Assembly: GCF_001083785.1 (NCBI RefSeq)
Contig: NZ_LAVL01000016.1
Span: 1-64,000, forward strand
DNA: 64,000 bases
Source: Nonomuraea sp. SBT364
GTDB lineage: Bacteria > Actinomycetota > Actinomycetes > Streptosporangiales > Streptosporangiaceae
Direction: 5' to 3'
Shown here: positions 19,643-28,268 of the stretch, piece after piece
How the letters are laid out: each line of letters starts with the position of its first letter
Position numbering within the stretch: the stretch's first letter is position 1
Translations under genes and position numbers: made by a program
Notes under the pieces: model-generated
Database searches by the model: none
What the model was told of the DNA's origin: nothing
The model's input: the letters and a program-made list of their open reading frames with translations, nothing else

Positions 19643-20469
19643 GCCGGCGCGTCGTGATCACGGCCGACGATCTCGGTCGCGAGCCCGGGACGACGGACGT
19701 CATCGCCGCCCTGCTCGCCGAGGGGCAGGTCAGCGCGACGACGCTCATCTGCGTCTCGCCGGAGGCCGAGCGGGCCGCGCGGCGGGTCCACGAGCTCGGC
19801 GTCTTGCCGCGCGTGCACGTGACGCTCACCAGCGAGCGCGGGCTGCCGCGCTGGCGGCCCCTGAACGGCGCCGCGAGCCTCGTCGATCCGGACGGGACGC
19901 TCAGCGACGACCCGCTGGCCCTCGGGGCGCGCGGTGAGGCCGACGAGGTCATCCGGGAGGCGGACGCGCAACTGGCCTGGATGCGCGACCGGGGCGCCGC
20001 GCCCGTGGCGGCCGACTCCCACGCCGGCACCCTCTACGGCCTGCACGGCAGATCGTGGCTCGCCGAGGCGCTGCACTGGTGCGCGCGCCACAGCCTGGCC
20101 TTCCGGCTGCCCCGCGACCCGGGACCGTACGTCGGCGGGCCGCTGCCGCCGCCGCTCGCGGCGGCTCACCAGCGTGCCGTCGCCCTCGCCGACGAGCTGG
20201 GGGTGCCGATCCCGCAGACCATCGCGACCAACCGGCGCACGGCCGCCGAGCTGGGCGGCTACGAGCGGCTCCGGGACGACTACCTTCGCCGGCTCGCGGC
20301 CCTCCCCGAGGGCACCAGCGAGCTATTCCTGCACCCGTCCCGCGAGGACGCCGTCACCGGGCCGGACGGCATCGTGCGTACGTGGGAGGCGCGGCTGCTG
20401 CGTGACCCGGTGTGGCACGCCGCCCTCCGGAGCGAGGGCGTCGAGGTCGTAGAGGGCTGGTGGCCCTGA
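19639..20469 (+). CDS. ChbG/HpnK (YdjC) family carbohydrate deacetylase
   Basis: A 276-residue metal-dependent deacetylase-like protein. It begins VVITADDLGREPGTTDVI with the family catalytic aspartate pair, carries HVTLTSERGLPRWRP (metal histidine), DSHAGTLYGLHG, and a C-terminal ELFLHPSRED. ChbG removes acetyl groups from di-N-acetyl-chitooligosaccharide phosphates; HpnK acts on hopanoid lipids. Coupling to a GPH sugar symporter favours a sugar substrate. The GTG start overlaps the symporter stop by 4 nt. A strong hairpin follows. Confidence 0.88.
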   Translation: MSRRVVITADDLGREPGTTDVIAALLAEGQVSATTLICVSPEAERAARRVHELGVLPRVHVTLTSERGLPRWRPLNGAASLVDPDGTLSDDPLALGARGEADEVIREADAQLAWMRDRGAAPVAADSHAGTLYGLHGRSWLAEALHWCARHSLAFRLPRDPGPYVGGPLPPPLAAAHQRAVALADELGVPIPQTIATNRRTAAELGGYERLRDDYLRRLAALPEGTSELFLHPSREDAVTGPDGIVRTWEARLLRDPVWHAALRSEGVEVVEGWWP

Positions 20470-20504
20470 CCCCGCCCGGCCGGCCTCCGTGCGGCCGGGC
20501 GGGG
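20470..20504. terminator. Perfect 12-bp hairpin between convergent genes
   Basis: CCCCGCCCGGCC (20470-20481) pairs perfectly with GGCCGGGCGGGG (20493-20504), directly after the deacetylase stop and 13 bp before the stop of the convergent DHA2 transporter gene; likely bidirectional. Confidence 0.85.
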
Positions 20505-20516
20505 GCCGGTTGTCGC

Positions 20517-21974
20517 TCAGTGGGCGGCGACGGGGTGCTCGCCGGTGTTGGCGGCACGGGCGGGCAGGAGCAGGGCGGTGGCGACCACGGCCACGGACAG
20601 CACCGCGCCGATCACGAAGGCCAGCCGCATCCCGTCGAGCTGGGCGAGCGCCGGGGCGACACCCGTGGCCTCCAGGGCGTCGGCGCGCGCGCTCATCACG
20701 GTGACCACGAGCGCGGTGCCGAACGCGGCGGCGACCTGCTGCAGCGTGCTCAGGATCGAGCTGCCGTGGGAGTAGAGCGGCGGCGGGACGGCGCCGAGGC
20801 CGAGGGTGAACACCGGGGTGAAGGTCGCGGCCAGGCTCACCATCAGCAGCGCGTGCAGCCCGAGGATCTGCCAATAGGGCATGGTCATCGAGACCTGGGT
20901 GAAGCCGGCGAGCGCGAGCATGATCCCGATCGCGCCGGGGACGACCAGCTTCCGGCCGCCGAACCTGTCGAACAGGCGGCCCACGACCGGCCCGAGCAGC
21001 CCCATCGCGAGCCCGCCCGGCATCACCAGCAGCCCGGTCTCCAGCGCGTTGAGCCCGCGCACGCTCTGCAGGTAGAGCGGCAGCAGGATCATCGAGCCGA
21101 GCATCGCCATGAAGGCCACCGACATCATGATCAGCGCGACCGTGTAGGTCCGGTGGCGCAGGGTGCGCAGGTCGAGCAGCGGCACGCCGCGCTTCTGCAA
21201 CGACAGCTGGCGGAAGACGAAGACGGCGATGGTGACCAGCCCGGCCGCCACGATCGCGGCGGCCACGCGGACGTCGCCGCCCTCGAACCGGCTGAGCCCG
21301 TAGACGAGGCCGCCGAAGCCGGCCGCGGCGGTCACCGCGCTGAACCAGTCGATGCTGCTGGACTGGGGCTCGCCGATGTTCTGCAGCCGCTTCAGGCCAC
21401 CCCAGGTGATCAGGGCGGCGATGGGGAGCACCACCGCGAACAGCAGGCGCCACGACCCGAACTGGAGGATCACTCCCGAGACCGCCGGGCCCATCGCGGG
21501 CGCGACCGACATGGCCAGGGTGACATTGCCCATCACCCGGCCCCGGTCCTCCTCGGGGACCACCCTCATCAGCGTGGTCATCAGCAGCGGCATCATCACG
21601 GCCGTCCCGGTCGCCTGCACGATGCGGGCGCCCAGCAGCACCTCGAACGTCGGCGCGACGATGGCCAGCGCGGTGCCGAACAGGAACAGCCCCATCGCGG
21701 TGGCGTAGGCACTGCGGGTGGACACCCGCTGCAGGAACCACCCGGTGATCGGGATGACCGCGGCCATGGTCAGCATGAAGGCGGTCGAGAGCCACTGTGC
21801 GGTCTGCTCGGTGATGTGCAGCGCGCTCATCAGCCGGGGGATCGCGTTGATCATGATCGTCTCGTTGAGGATGACCACGAAGGTGGCCAGCACCAGCAGC
21901 CGGATCACGGGCGGCGTGCGGCCCTTGGAGGCGGCCGCGGGCATGGCGGGTGAATCGAGCAGTTGGCTGGACAC
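20517..21974 (-). CDS. DHA2-family (EmrB/QacA) multidrug exporter
   Basis: A 485-residue, 14-helix proton antiporter. Helix 1 contains LNETIMINAIPRL (motif D1 type), TAQWLSTAFMLTMA lies in helix 2, the helix 2-3 loop is degenerate, and antiporter motif C appears as SVAPAMGPAVSGVIL. The C-terminal half has GPVVGRLFDRFGGRKLV. Such proteins export drugs or the cell's own metabolites. GTG 21974 is preceded by CGAGGT; an internal ATG at MPAAASKG is an alternative. It lies downstream of the ROK gene on the same strand with a 190-bp gap, so it probably has its own promoter. No dedicated regulator is adjacent. Confidence 0.9.
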   Translation of the reverse strand: MSSQLLDSPAMPAAASKGRTPPVIRLLVLATFVVILNETIMINAIPRLMSALHITEQTAQWLSTAFMLTMAAVIPITGWFLQRVSTRSAYATAMGLFLFGTALAIVAPTFEVLLGARIVQATGTAVMMPLLMTTLMRVVPEEDRGRVMGNVTLAMSVAPAMGPAVSGVILQFGSWRLLFAVVLPIAALITWGGLKRLQNIGEPQSSSIDWFSAVTAAAGFGGLVYGLSRFEGGDVRVAAAIVAAGLVTIAVFVFRQLSLQKRGVPLLDLRTLRHRTYTVALIMMSVAFMAMLGSMILLPLYLQSVRGLNALETGLLVMPGGLAMGLLGPVVGRLFDRFGGRKLVVPGAIGIMLALAGFTQVSMTMPYWQILGLHALLMVSLAATFTPVFTLGLGAVPPPLYSHGSSILSTLQQVAAAFGTALVVTVMSARADALEATGVAPALAQLDGMRLAFVIGAVLSVAVVATALLLPARAANTGEHPVAAH

Positions 21975-22162
21975 GGTACCTCGATCGGGGTGGTGGGGCG
22001 GAAGTCGGTCAGGGCCGGTGTCCCGGCCTCCGGTCACACAAGAACGTGCGGACATGTACAGACTGACCGGCGCCACTGACAAAACTCATCGACCGTGCCC
22101 AGCATTCCGGGATGTGCCACGAAATGTCACCCGGTTTTCATCCGGGCTTCCCCTCCGGCGGG

Positions 22163-23371
22163 TCAGCGGCCCGCCGGATCGCGGGTGGCGTGGCCGAACA
22201 CCTCGTCCCTGACCCGCGCGAGGGCCAGATCCATCGCGCCGACCAGCACCGGATTGCCGTCGACGGCCGACAGGAGCACCCGCAGCCGCGCCACGTCGAG
22301 CGCCCGCAACTCGCGCTCGACGAGGTCGCGCAGCCGTTCGCCACCGGCGGACACCAGGGACCCGGCCAGCACGACGAGCCCCGGGTCGACGACCGAGGCG
22401 ATGGTCGCCAGGCCGAGCGCCACCCTGGCGGCCACCGTGCGCAGACCGGCGGCCGCCTCCTCGGCGGCCCTCCCGGAGCCCTGCGCCAGTCGCACCGCGG
22501 TGGCCATCGACTCCTGGAAGCCGGCGCCGTGGACGCCGTAGGAGCGCAGCAGGTCCTGCACGGCCGGCCCGCCGGCCAGCGCCTGGTAGCCGTGGTGACC
22601 GAACCTGCCGCCGTCGCGGGCCGTCGCCGCGCCGGGGATGGGCATGTAGCCCACCTCGCCGGCGCCGCCGAAGAAGCCGCGGTGCAGCCGCCCGCCGATC
22701 ACCAGCGCGGCGCCGAGTCCCTCGCCGGCCCACAGCAGCACGAAGTCCGGGCAGCCGGCCGCCGCGCCGTGCGCCTGCTCGGCGAGGGCGACGAGGTTGA
22801 CGTCGTTCTCCACGTCGACGGTGACGCCGAGCCCGTCGCCGAGCGTGGCCACCAGGTCGGGGATCTGCCAGCCGGGCATGTCCTCGGCGGTGGCGTGGTC
22901 GAGCCTGCCCGTCGTGGGGTCGACGGCGCCCTGCACGCCGATGACGACGCGGCGCAGCGGGCCGGGCGGCCGCGCCGCCTCGACCGCCGCCCGCAACTGC
23001 CCGGCCAGCCCGCCGCCCGCCGGGGAGGGGGCGGGGGAGCGGGCCCCGCCGACGACCGCGCCGGTGATGTCGGCCACCTGTACGTCGATCCGCTCGGGCG
23101 TGACGTCCAGCGCGGCCACGTACGCGGCGGCGGCGTTGACCCGGTAGATCTCGGCCGTGCGCCCGGGCTGGCCCGCCCGGACGCCGTCGTTGACCACCAG
23201 GCCCGCCTCCTGCAGCCGGGCCAGGAGCTGGAAGGCCGTCGGCTTGGACAGGCCGGTCAGCTCGCTCAGCTCGGGCCGGGTCAGCGGGCCCTTCTCCAGC
23301 AGGATGCGCAGCGCGGCGCGGTCGTTGATCGCGCGCATCAGTCTCGGCGTCCCGTGGACAGGGGGCTTCAC
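22163..23371 (-). CDS. ROK-family transcriptional regulator
   Basis: A 402-residue NagC/XylR-type repressor. The N-terminal winged helix (ALRILLEKGPLTRPELSELTGLSKPTAFQLLARLQEAGL) binds DNA; the rest is a sugar-kinase-like fold with the ROK segment GEGLGAALVIGGRLHRGFFGGAGEVGYMPI. The usual zinc cysteines after this segment are absent (GGRFGHHGYQ instead of CxCG), so metal binding is probably lost. The GTG start has GGAGGTGAC directly before it. It is the last gene of the sugar operon, 20 bp after the GH9 stop, and a perfect palindrome lies just upstream. It most likely represses this operon and senses its sugar. Confidence 0.9.
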   Translation of the reverse strand: MKPPVHGTPRLMRAINDRAALRILLEKGPLTRPELSELTGLSKPTAFQLLARLQEAGLVVNDGVRAGQPGRTAEIYRVNAAAAYVAALDVTPERIDVQVADITGAVVGGARSPAPSPAGGGLAGQLRAAVEAARPPGPLRRVVIGVQGAVDPTTGRLDHATAEDMPGWQIPDLVATLGDGLGVTVDVENDVNLVALAEQAHGAAAGCPDFVLLWAGEGLGAALVIGGRLHRGFFGGAGEVGYMPIPGAATARDGGRFGHHGYQALAGGPAVQDLLRSYGVHGAGFQESMATAVRLAQGSGRAAEEAAAGLRTVAARVALGLATIASVVDPGLVVLAGSLVSAGGERLRDLVERELRALDVARLRVLLSAVDGNPVLVGAMDLALARVRDEVFGHATRDPAGR

Positions 23372-23390
23372 GTCACCTCCCGCGTCGGCG

Positions 23391-23410
23391 TCACGTTGAC
23401 GTCAACGTGA
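23391..23410. promoter_or_regulatory. Perfect 20-bp palindrome at the GH9 stop, before the ROK gene
   Basis: TCACGTTGACGTCAACGTGA is fully self-complementary. It encodes the last residues and stop of the GH9 gene (LTST-stop) and ends 20 bp before the ROK start codon. Length, symmetry and place suggest an operator or an internal regulatory site for the ROK gene. Confidence 0.65.
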
Positions 23411-25202
23411 GAGCGTACAGGGCGATCGCCGCGAAATCGTCGGCCGGCTCGGAAGCCTGCCAGGAGCGCACGTCGTCGGCGAAGCGGCTGCCGTGGCCGG
23501 TGAAGCGCGCGTAGCGGTCCTCGCCGTCCGCCGGGCAGGGCGGCATCTCCTCGAAGTGCTCCCCGAGGCCGTCCTCGAACAGTTTCGCGTCGTTGGGCCC
23601 GTTGACGACGGCGCCCGTGGCGGGTCTGCCGGTGATGTTGGCGATCTGGTGGTGCGGGCAGGCGATCGAGCGCTTACCCGCCCCGGCGACGAAGGACACG
23701 CCCCACGGGTTCGCGCCGAGCGCCCAGTTGCGCTGCTGGGTGCCGAAGGCGTCGTAGGCGCGCCGGCCCGTCACCGACCGGTACAGGCGGGCGGTGGCGG
23801 CCAGGCCGAACGCGTGCGGCACGGAGTCGAACGCGTCGTACCGGGCCCCGGCGCGGAACGGGTCGGCGGCGGCCCGGCGCGCGCCGAGGTCGAGCTGCGC
23901 CTTGAGCCCGGCGATCAGGTCGGCCTCGGTGACGGCGAGCCCGCCGGTCCCGGACGCCCGCATGGCCTTGACGAGGTCGGCGTGGGCCAGCGCGCTCACG
24001 TCGTACAGGTTGAGCGTGTCGCCCTGCTCCTCGTCCAGGTAACCGCGCGCCCAGCGGGCCGACTCGGCCAGCCACCGCCCGGCGCGCGGATCGCCCAGGC
24101 GCTGCGCGGCCAGGGCCAGCTCGGCGCCGCCGAGCTGCATGTCGTCGCGCCAGACGCTCTCGGGATAGAAGGCGTGCGGCAGGGAGGTCACCAGCCGGTC
24201 CACGCCGGTGGTCCTGGCCATGGCGTAGACGGAGGCGGCCTGGTCGAGCAGCTCGGCGGCGCGCTCGAGGGACGGTTCGAGCTGGGCGGCCAGGGCGAAG
24301 GCGGCGGCCGTGCGCCCGGCCAGGTTGGGGCTGATCGGCGCGCCGGGGGCGGCGGCGCGGAAGACCGGGCGGTGGCGGATGAACTGGTGGCCCGCGGCCT
24401 TGTCGCCGTCGTCGGCCTCGGGCAGGCGCCAGATGTCGTGGTCGCCGACGAACGTGCCCTCGGCGTTCCCGGCGCCGATGCCGACCTGGATGTAGAGGGT
24501 CTTGGACTCCTCATCCCACATCTTGTCCAGATATTTCAGGCCATGAGCTGCTTCGTTGTGCAATGCGGTGCCTTGTGGCTTGCCGTCCCGCTGGGCGGCC
24601 CACAGCAGCGTGTCCACGTACGCCAGGATGTGCGTGAACTTGAGGTAGTCGCCCGCGTCGAACCAGCCGCCCTCGACGTCGACCGGGCCGCCGATCTTCG
24701 TCAGCCCGCCCTTGATCTGGTCGGTCTCGGGACCGGTGAACGCGGGCCAGTCGTAGACCGAGGCGGCCCGGTCGTTGAGGTGGCTCGGGGTGCGCGGCGC
24801 GCCGGCGCCGTCGCGCTGCAGGCCGAAGAAGCGCAGCACCTGGGCCGCCGTGTCCCGCTTCGGCGCGATCTCGAACTCGGCCGACGTCGCCCCGCCGGCC
24901 TTGACCCGGTAGCGGCCGGGAGCGCGCAGCCGGGTCAGGTCGAGGTCGTGGACGTGCGGGTAGCGGCTGTTCCAGGCGCCCCGGTCGCGGCCCGCGCGCC
25001 CGGTGAGCACCACCCGCCCGCGGTGGTCGACCACCGTGAAGCGACCGGCCCGGCCGCTCGTCATCAGGTAGGCGTGCTTGCTCTCGCCCGGCCAGTAGCC
25101 GACCTGGTCGACCCGGACGTGCGCGGGCGCGGCGGCCTGGGCCGGCGCGTTCAAGGCCGCCAGCAGCGCCAGCGCGAGCGTGGCGGGGATCAGCTTTCTC
25201 AT
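23391..25202 (-). CDS. Secreted glycoside hydrolase family 9 protein
   Basis: A 603-residue exported enzyme. A signal peptide (LIPATLALALLAALNAPAQAAA) is followed by an N-terminal Ig-like domain (about 30-115, HVRVDQVGYWPGESKHAYL) and an (alpha/alpha)6 catalytic domain. GGWFDAGDYLKF carries the catalytic base aspartates, and WQASEPADDFAAIAL the acid glutamate. ACPHHQIANITG and LGANPWGVSFVAG are usual GH9 elements. GH9 includes endoglucanases, cellobiosidases and exo-glucosaminidases; which applies is open. Its ATG overlaps the stop of the kinase gene (ATGA). Being last of the catabolic genes but extracellular, it would supply the sugar for the ABC importer encoded upstream. Confidence 0.9.
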   Translation of the reverse strand: MRKLIPATLALALLAALNAPAQAAAPAHVRVDQVGYWPGESKHAYLMTSGRAGRFTVVDHRGRVVLTGRAGRDRGAWNSRYPHVHDLDLTRLRAPGRYRVKAGGATSAEFEIAPKRDTAAQVLRFFGLQRDGAGAPRTPSHLNDRAASVYDWPAFTGPETDQIKGGLTKIGGPVDVEGGWFDAGDYLKFTHILAYVDTLLWAAQRDGKPQGTALHNEAAHGLKYLDKMWDEESKTLYIQVGIGAGNAEGTFVGDHDIWRLPEADDGDKAAGHQFIRHRPVFRAAAPGAPISPNLAGRTAAAFALAAQLEPSLERAAELLDQAASVYAMARTTGVDRLVTSLPHAFYPESVWRDDMQLGGAELALAAQRLGDPRAGRWLAESARWARGYLDEEQGDTLNLYDVSALAHADLVKAMRASGTGGLAVTEADLIAGLKAQLDLGARRAAADPFRAGARYDAFDSVPHAFGLAATARLYRSVTGRRAYDAFGTQQRNWALGANPWGVSFVAGAGKRSIACPHHQIANITGRPATGAVVNGPNDAKLFEDGLGEHFEEMPPCPADGEDRYARFTGHGSRFADDVRSWQASEPADDFAAIALYALTLTST

Positions 25203-26185
25203 CCGCTCCTCCTGAAGTGATCGCGAACTCGGGTCCGCGCGGTCTCGGCCGCGCCGAGCAGGTCAAGTCCGGCCAGGGCGGCGCCCGCGACAGGGGGGAG
25301 GGTGCTGACCACGACACGCGCGTCCGGCGCGCTCGCGCCGATCGCGGACTCGATCATGCCATGCAGGTACGGGTCCCCGGCCGTCAGCACGCTCCCGCCG
25401 AGCACCACCTCGGCCGGCGTGCCGAGCAGGCCGAGCCGGCGCAGGCACACCGTGGCCATCACCGCGACCTCCTCGGCCTGCCGCGCGACCACACCCCTGG
25501 CCACGGCGTCGCCGCCGCCCGCCACGGCGAACAGCCCCGGCACCAGCTCGTGCAGCCGGGCCGGGTCCAGCTCGCCGAAGTGCAGGGCGAGCACCACCTC
25601 CGTGACGCTCGCGGTGCCGAAGTGCGTGACGACCAGCTCGGCCAGCGCCGTGGCCGGGCCGCGCCCGTCCTCCATCCGGGCGGCGTGCCACAGGACCCGG
25701 TCGGCCAGGTCCTCGCCGCCGCCCCAGTCGCCGCTGCGCCTGCCGAGCGCCGGGAAGCGCGCCGTCTCGCCGGTGGGGGAGACGCCGGCGGCGTTGATGC
25801 CCGCCCCGCACACCACGACGACGCCCCACCGCCGCGAGGCGCCCGCGCGCAGCACCGCGAACGTGTCGTTGGCCACCGACACCTCGCCCGCGCAGCCGCG
25901 CGCCAGGAACTCGGCGCGCAGCGCCTCCTCCTCGGCGGGGAAGTCGGCCCCCGCCAGGAAGGCCGCCATCATGTCGGCGTACGGCGCGGCCATGCCGTCA
26001 CGAAGCGCCTTGGCCTCCCGCTCCACCACGTCGGCGGCGGCGCCCACGCCGGCGCTCTGCGGCACGAACGGCCCGGTCCGGCCGGTGGCGAGCACCGCGC
26101 CGTCCTCGGCGACGAGCGCGAGGTCGGTCTTGCTGTTGCCGCCGTCGACCGCCAGGACCGTCCTCAGCCCGCTCCCGGTGATCAC
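25199..26185 (-). CDS. BadF/BadG-type sugar kinase (N-acetylglucosamine-kinase-like)
   Basis: A 328-residue ASKHA-fold ATPase. VLAVDGGNSKTDLAL is the phosphate-1 loop, SVANDTFAVLRAG and VVVCGAGINAAGVSP are the second loop and active-site region, GRRSGDWGGGEDLADR follows, and VVLGGSVLTAG is the adenosine motif. The family includes eukaryotic-type GlcNAc kinase and bacterial glucosamine kinases. It sits between a GH4 gene and a GH9 gene with 4-nt overlaps on both sides. It may supply the 6-phospho-sugar that GH4 enzymes require, since an ABC importer does not phosphorylate its cargo. Confidence 0.88.
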   Translation of the reverse strand: MITGSGLRTVLAVDGGNSKTDLALVAEDGAVLATGRTGPFVPQSAGVGAAADVVEREAKALRDGMAAPYADMMAAFLAGADFPAEEEALRAEFLARGCAGEVSVANDTFAVLRAGASRRWGVVVVCGAGINAAGVSPTGETARFPALGRRSGDWGGGEDLADRVLWHAARMEDGRGPATALAELVVTHFGTASVTEVVLALHFGELDPARLHELVPGLFAVAGGGDAVARGVVARQAEEVAVMATVCLRRLGLLGTPAEVVLGGSVLTAGDPYLHGMIESAIGASAPDARVVVSTLPPVAGAALAGLDLLGAAETARTRVRDHFRRSG

Positions 26186-27444
26186 TGCGCTTCCGCCCAG
26201 GGCAGGTGCCGCCGGTTGGCGTCGAGCAGCAGGCCGGTCAGCTCCCGCGCCAGGTGCTCCTGGCCGACGAGCGGGTGGGCGAGCAGTGCGTCCCGCACCC
26301 GGTCGGCACCGCCTTCCAGGGCCGCGCGCAGCGCGAGCGTCTCGTACGCCGACACGTGCGCGACGAGCCCGGCGTACAGCGGCTCCAGGGGCGGCACCGG
26401 CTGCGGCACGGCCCCCGAGGCGGTGATCCTGGCCGGGACCTCGACGACCGCGTCGTCCGGCAGGAACGGCAGCGTGCCGCCGTTGCGCACGTTGACGACC
26501 TGGGTGTCGCCGCGGTCGCCGAGCAGCGAGGCGATCAGGGCGACCGCCGCCTCCGAGTAGAACGCGCCTCCCCGCTGCTCCAGCAGTTCCGGCTTGGCCG
26601 TCACCGCCGGGTCGGCGTACATCTCCAGCAGCTCCTTCTCCATCGCCGCGACCCGGGCCGCCCGTGACGGCTCGGTGCGCTGCTCGGCCACCACCAGGTC
26701 GTGGGCGTAGAAGTAGCGCAGGTAGTACGACGGCACCGCGCCGAGCCGGGAGAGCAGCGCGGACGGCAGCCCGACGTCGGCGGCGATCTTCTGCCCGTGC
26801 TCGCGGATCAGGTCCGGCAGCACGTCCGTCCCGTCCACGTGCACCGAGCGCACCCACGTGAGGTGGTTGAGCCCGGCGTGCCCGAGCGACACCCGCGACG
26901 GCTCGACGCCGAGCACGGCCGCGAAGCGGCGCTGGAAGCCGATCGCCACGTTGCACAGCCCGATCGCCCGGTGCCCGGCGTCCAGCAGCGCCCGGGTGAC
27001 GATGCCGACCGGGTTGGTGAAGTCGACGATCCACGCCTCCGGTGCGGCCTCGGCGATCACCTCGGCCAGCTCCAGCACCACCGGGACCGTGCGCAGCGCC
27101 TTGGCCAAGCCGCCCGCGCCCGTCGTCTCCTGGCCGACGCAGCCGCAGCGCAGCGGCAGCGTCTCGTCCACCTCACGCGCCGCCTGCCCACCCACCCGCA
27201 GTTGCAGCAGGACCACCGCCGCCCCGGCGACGCCCTCGCGCACGTCGCCGGTCGCGGTCACGGTGGCCGGGTGCCCGGCCGCGCGCAGCATCCGGCGGGC
27301 CATGCCCGCGACCGGCTCCAGCCGCTCCGCGGCCGGATCCACCAGGACGAGCTCGGTCAGCGGCAGGTCCTCCCGTAACCGGGCGAACCCGTCGACGAGC
27401 TCCGGCGTGTACGTCGAGCCGCCCCCGACCACGGCGAGTTTCAA
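26182..27444 (-). CDS. GH4 family 6-phospho-beta-glucosidase-like enzyme
   Basis: A 420-residue NAD- and metal-dependent hydrolase. The N-terminal Rossmann loop is LAVVGGGSTYTPEL; VDFTNPVGIVT, the metal cysteine in GLCNVAIGFQ and the histidine in GHAGLNHLTWV are all present; GAVPSYYLRYFY and VNVRNGGTLPFLPDD follow. GH4 enzymes cleave glycosides by a redox elimination mechanism, most often on 6-phosphorylated sugars. The start is a TTG at 27444 that overlaps the stop of the permease gene (TTGA) and is preceded by GGGAGTAAAGGG. Cytoplasmic; third enzyme step of the operon after import. Confidence 0.9.
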   Translation of the reverse strand: MKLAVVGGGSTYTPELVDGFARLREDLPLTELVLVDPAAERLEPVAGMARRMLRAAGHPATVTATGDVREGVAGAAVVLLQLRVGGQAAREVDETLPLRCGCVGQETTGAGGLAKALRTVPVVLELAEVIAEAAPEAWIVDFTNPVGIVTRALLDAGHRAIGLCNVAIGFQRRFAAVLGVEPSRVSLGHAGLNHLTWVRSVHVDGTDVLPDLIREHGQKIAADVGLPSALLSRLGAVPSYYLRYFYAHDLVVAEQRTEPSRAARVAAMEKELLEMYADPAVTAKPELLEQRGGAFYSEAAVALIASLLGDRGDTQVVNVRNGGTLPFLPDDAVVEVPARITASGAVPQPVPPLEPLYAGLVAHVSAYETLALRAALEGGADRVRDALLAHPLVGQEHLARELTGLLLDANRRHLPWAEAQ

Positions 27445-28268
27445 CCCTTTACTCCCGTCAATGTCACGCCCTCGATGAAGACCCGCTGGGCGAAGAGGAA
27501 AACGATGATCACCGGTGCCGTCACGAGCAGGGTGGCGGCCATGGTGAGGTTCCACTGCACGCTGTGGAAGGCCTTGAAGGTGGCCAGCCCCAGCGACAGC
27601 GTCCAGCCCTCCTGGTCGACCCCGGCGTACAGCAGCGGCCCGTAGTAGTCGTTCCAGCAGTAGAAGAACGAGAACAGCGCCACCGCCGCGATCGCCGGCC
27701 GGGCCATCGGCAGGATCACGGTGAACAGGATCCGCACGTCGGAGCAGCCGTCCACCCTGGCCGCGTCGGTGTAGTCGCGCGGGATCGTGATGAGGAACTG
27801 GCGCAGCAGGAAGATCGAGAAGGCGTCGCCGAACAGCATCGGCAGGATCAGCGGCCACAGTGAGTCCGTCAGGTCCAGCCGCGCCCACACCAGGTAGATC
27901 GGCACCGCGACGACCTGCGGCGGCAGCATCATCGCGCTGATCACCACGAGGAACGCCACCTTGCGCCCCCGGAAGCGGAACCGGGCCAGCGCGTACGCCG
28001 CCGGGATCGACGACACCAGCATGAACAGCGTCGCCAGGGACGCGTACACGAAGGTGTTGACCGTCCAGGTGAGCAGCTCGGAGCGGGCGAAGACGTCGCC
28101 GAAGTTGGTCCAGTTCCACCGCTCGGGCCACAGCCGGCTGGTGAGCGCCTGCTCGTCGGTCATGAGCGCGGTCAGCGCGACGAACACGACCGGGCCGAGG
28201 AACATCAGCGCGAGCGCGATGGCCAGGGCGTGCTGCGCGATCCACATCAGGCCGCGCCTGCGCCTCAC
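27441..28268 (-). CDS. Sugar ABC transporter permease, CUT1 (MalG-like)
   Basis: A 275-residue inner-membrane permease with six helices. The EAA loop is DYTDAARVDGCSDVRILFTVILP, the coupling site for the ATPase. The early RFRFRGRK and IPIYLVWARLDLTDSLWPLI segments are typical of the MalG partner. GTG 28268 overlaps the stop of the first permease. No ATPase gene is present in the operon, which is normal for actinomycete CUT1 importers that share an MsiK-type ATPase. Confidence 0.93.
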   Translation of the reverse strand: MRRRRGLMWIAQHALAIALALMFLGPVVFVALTALMTDEQALTSRLWPERWNWTNFGDVFARSELLTWTVNTFVYASLATLFMLVSSIPAAYALARFRFRGRKVAFLVVISAMMLPPQVVAVPIYLVWARLDLTDSLWPLILPMLFGDAFSIFLLRQFLITIPRDYTDAARVDGCSDVRILFTVILPMARPAIAAVALFSFFYCWNDYYGPLLYAGVDQEGWTLSLGLATFKAFHSVQWNLTMAATLLVTAPVIIVFLFAQRVFIEGVTLTGVKG

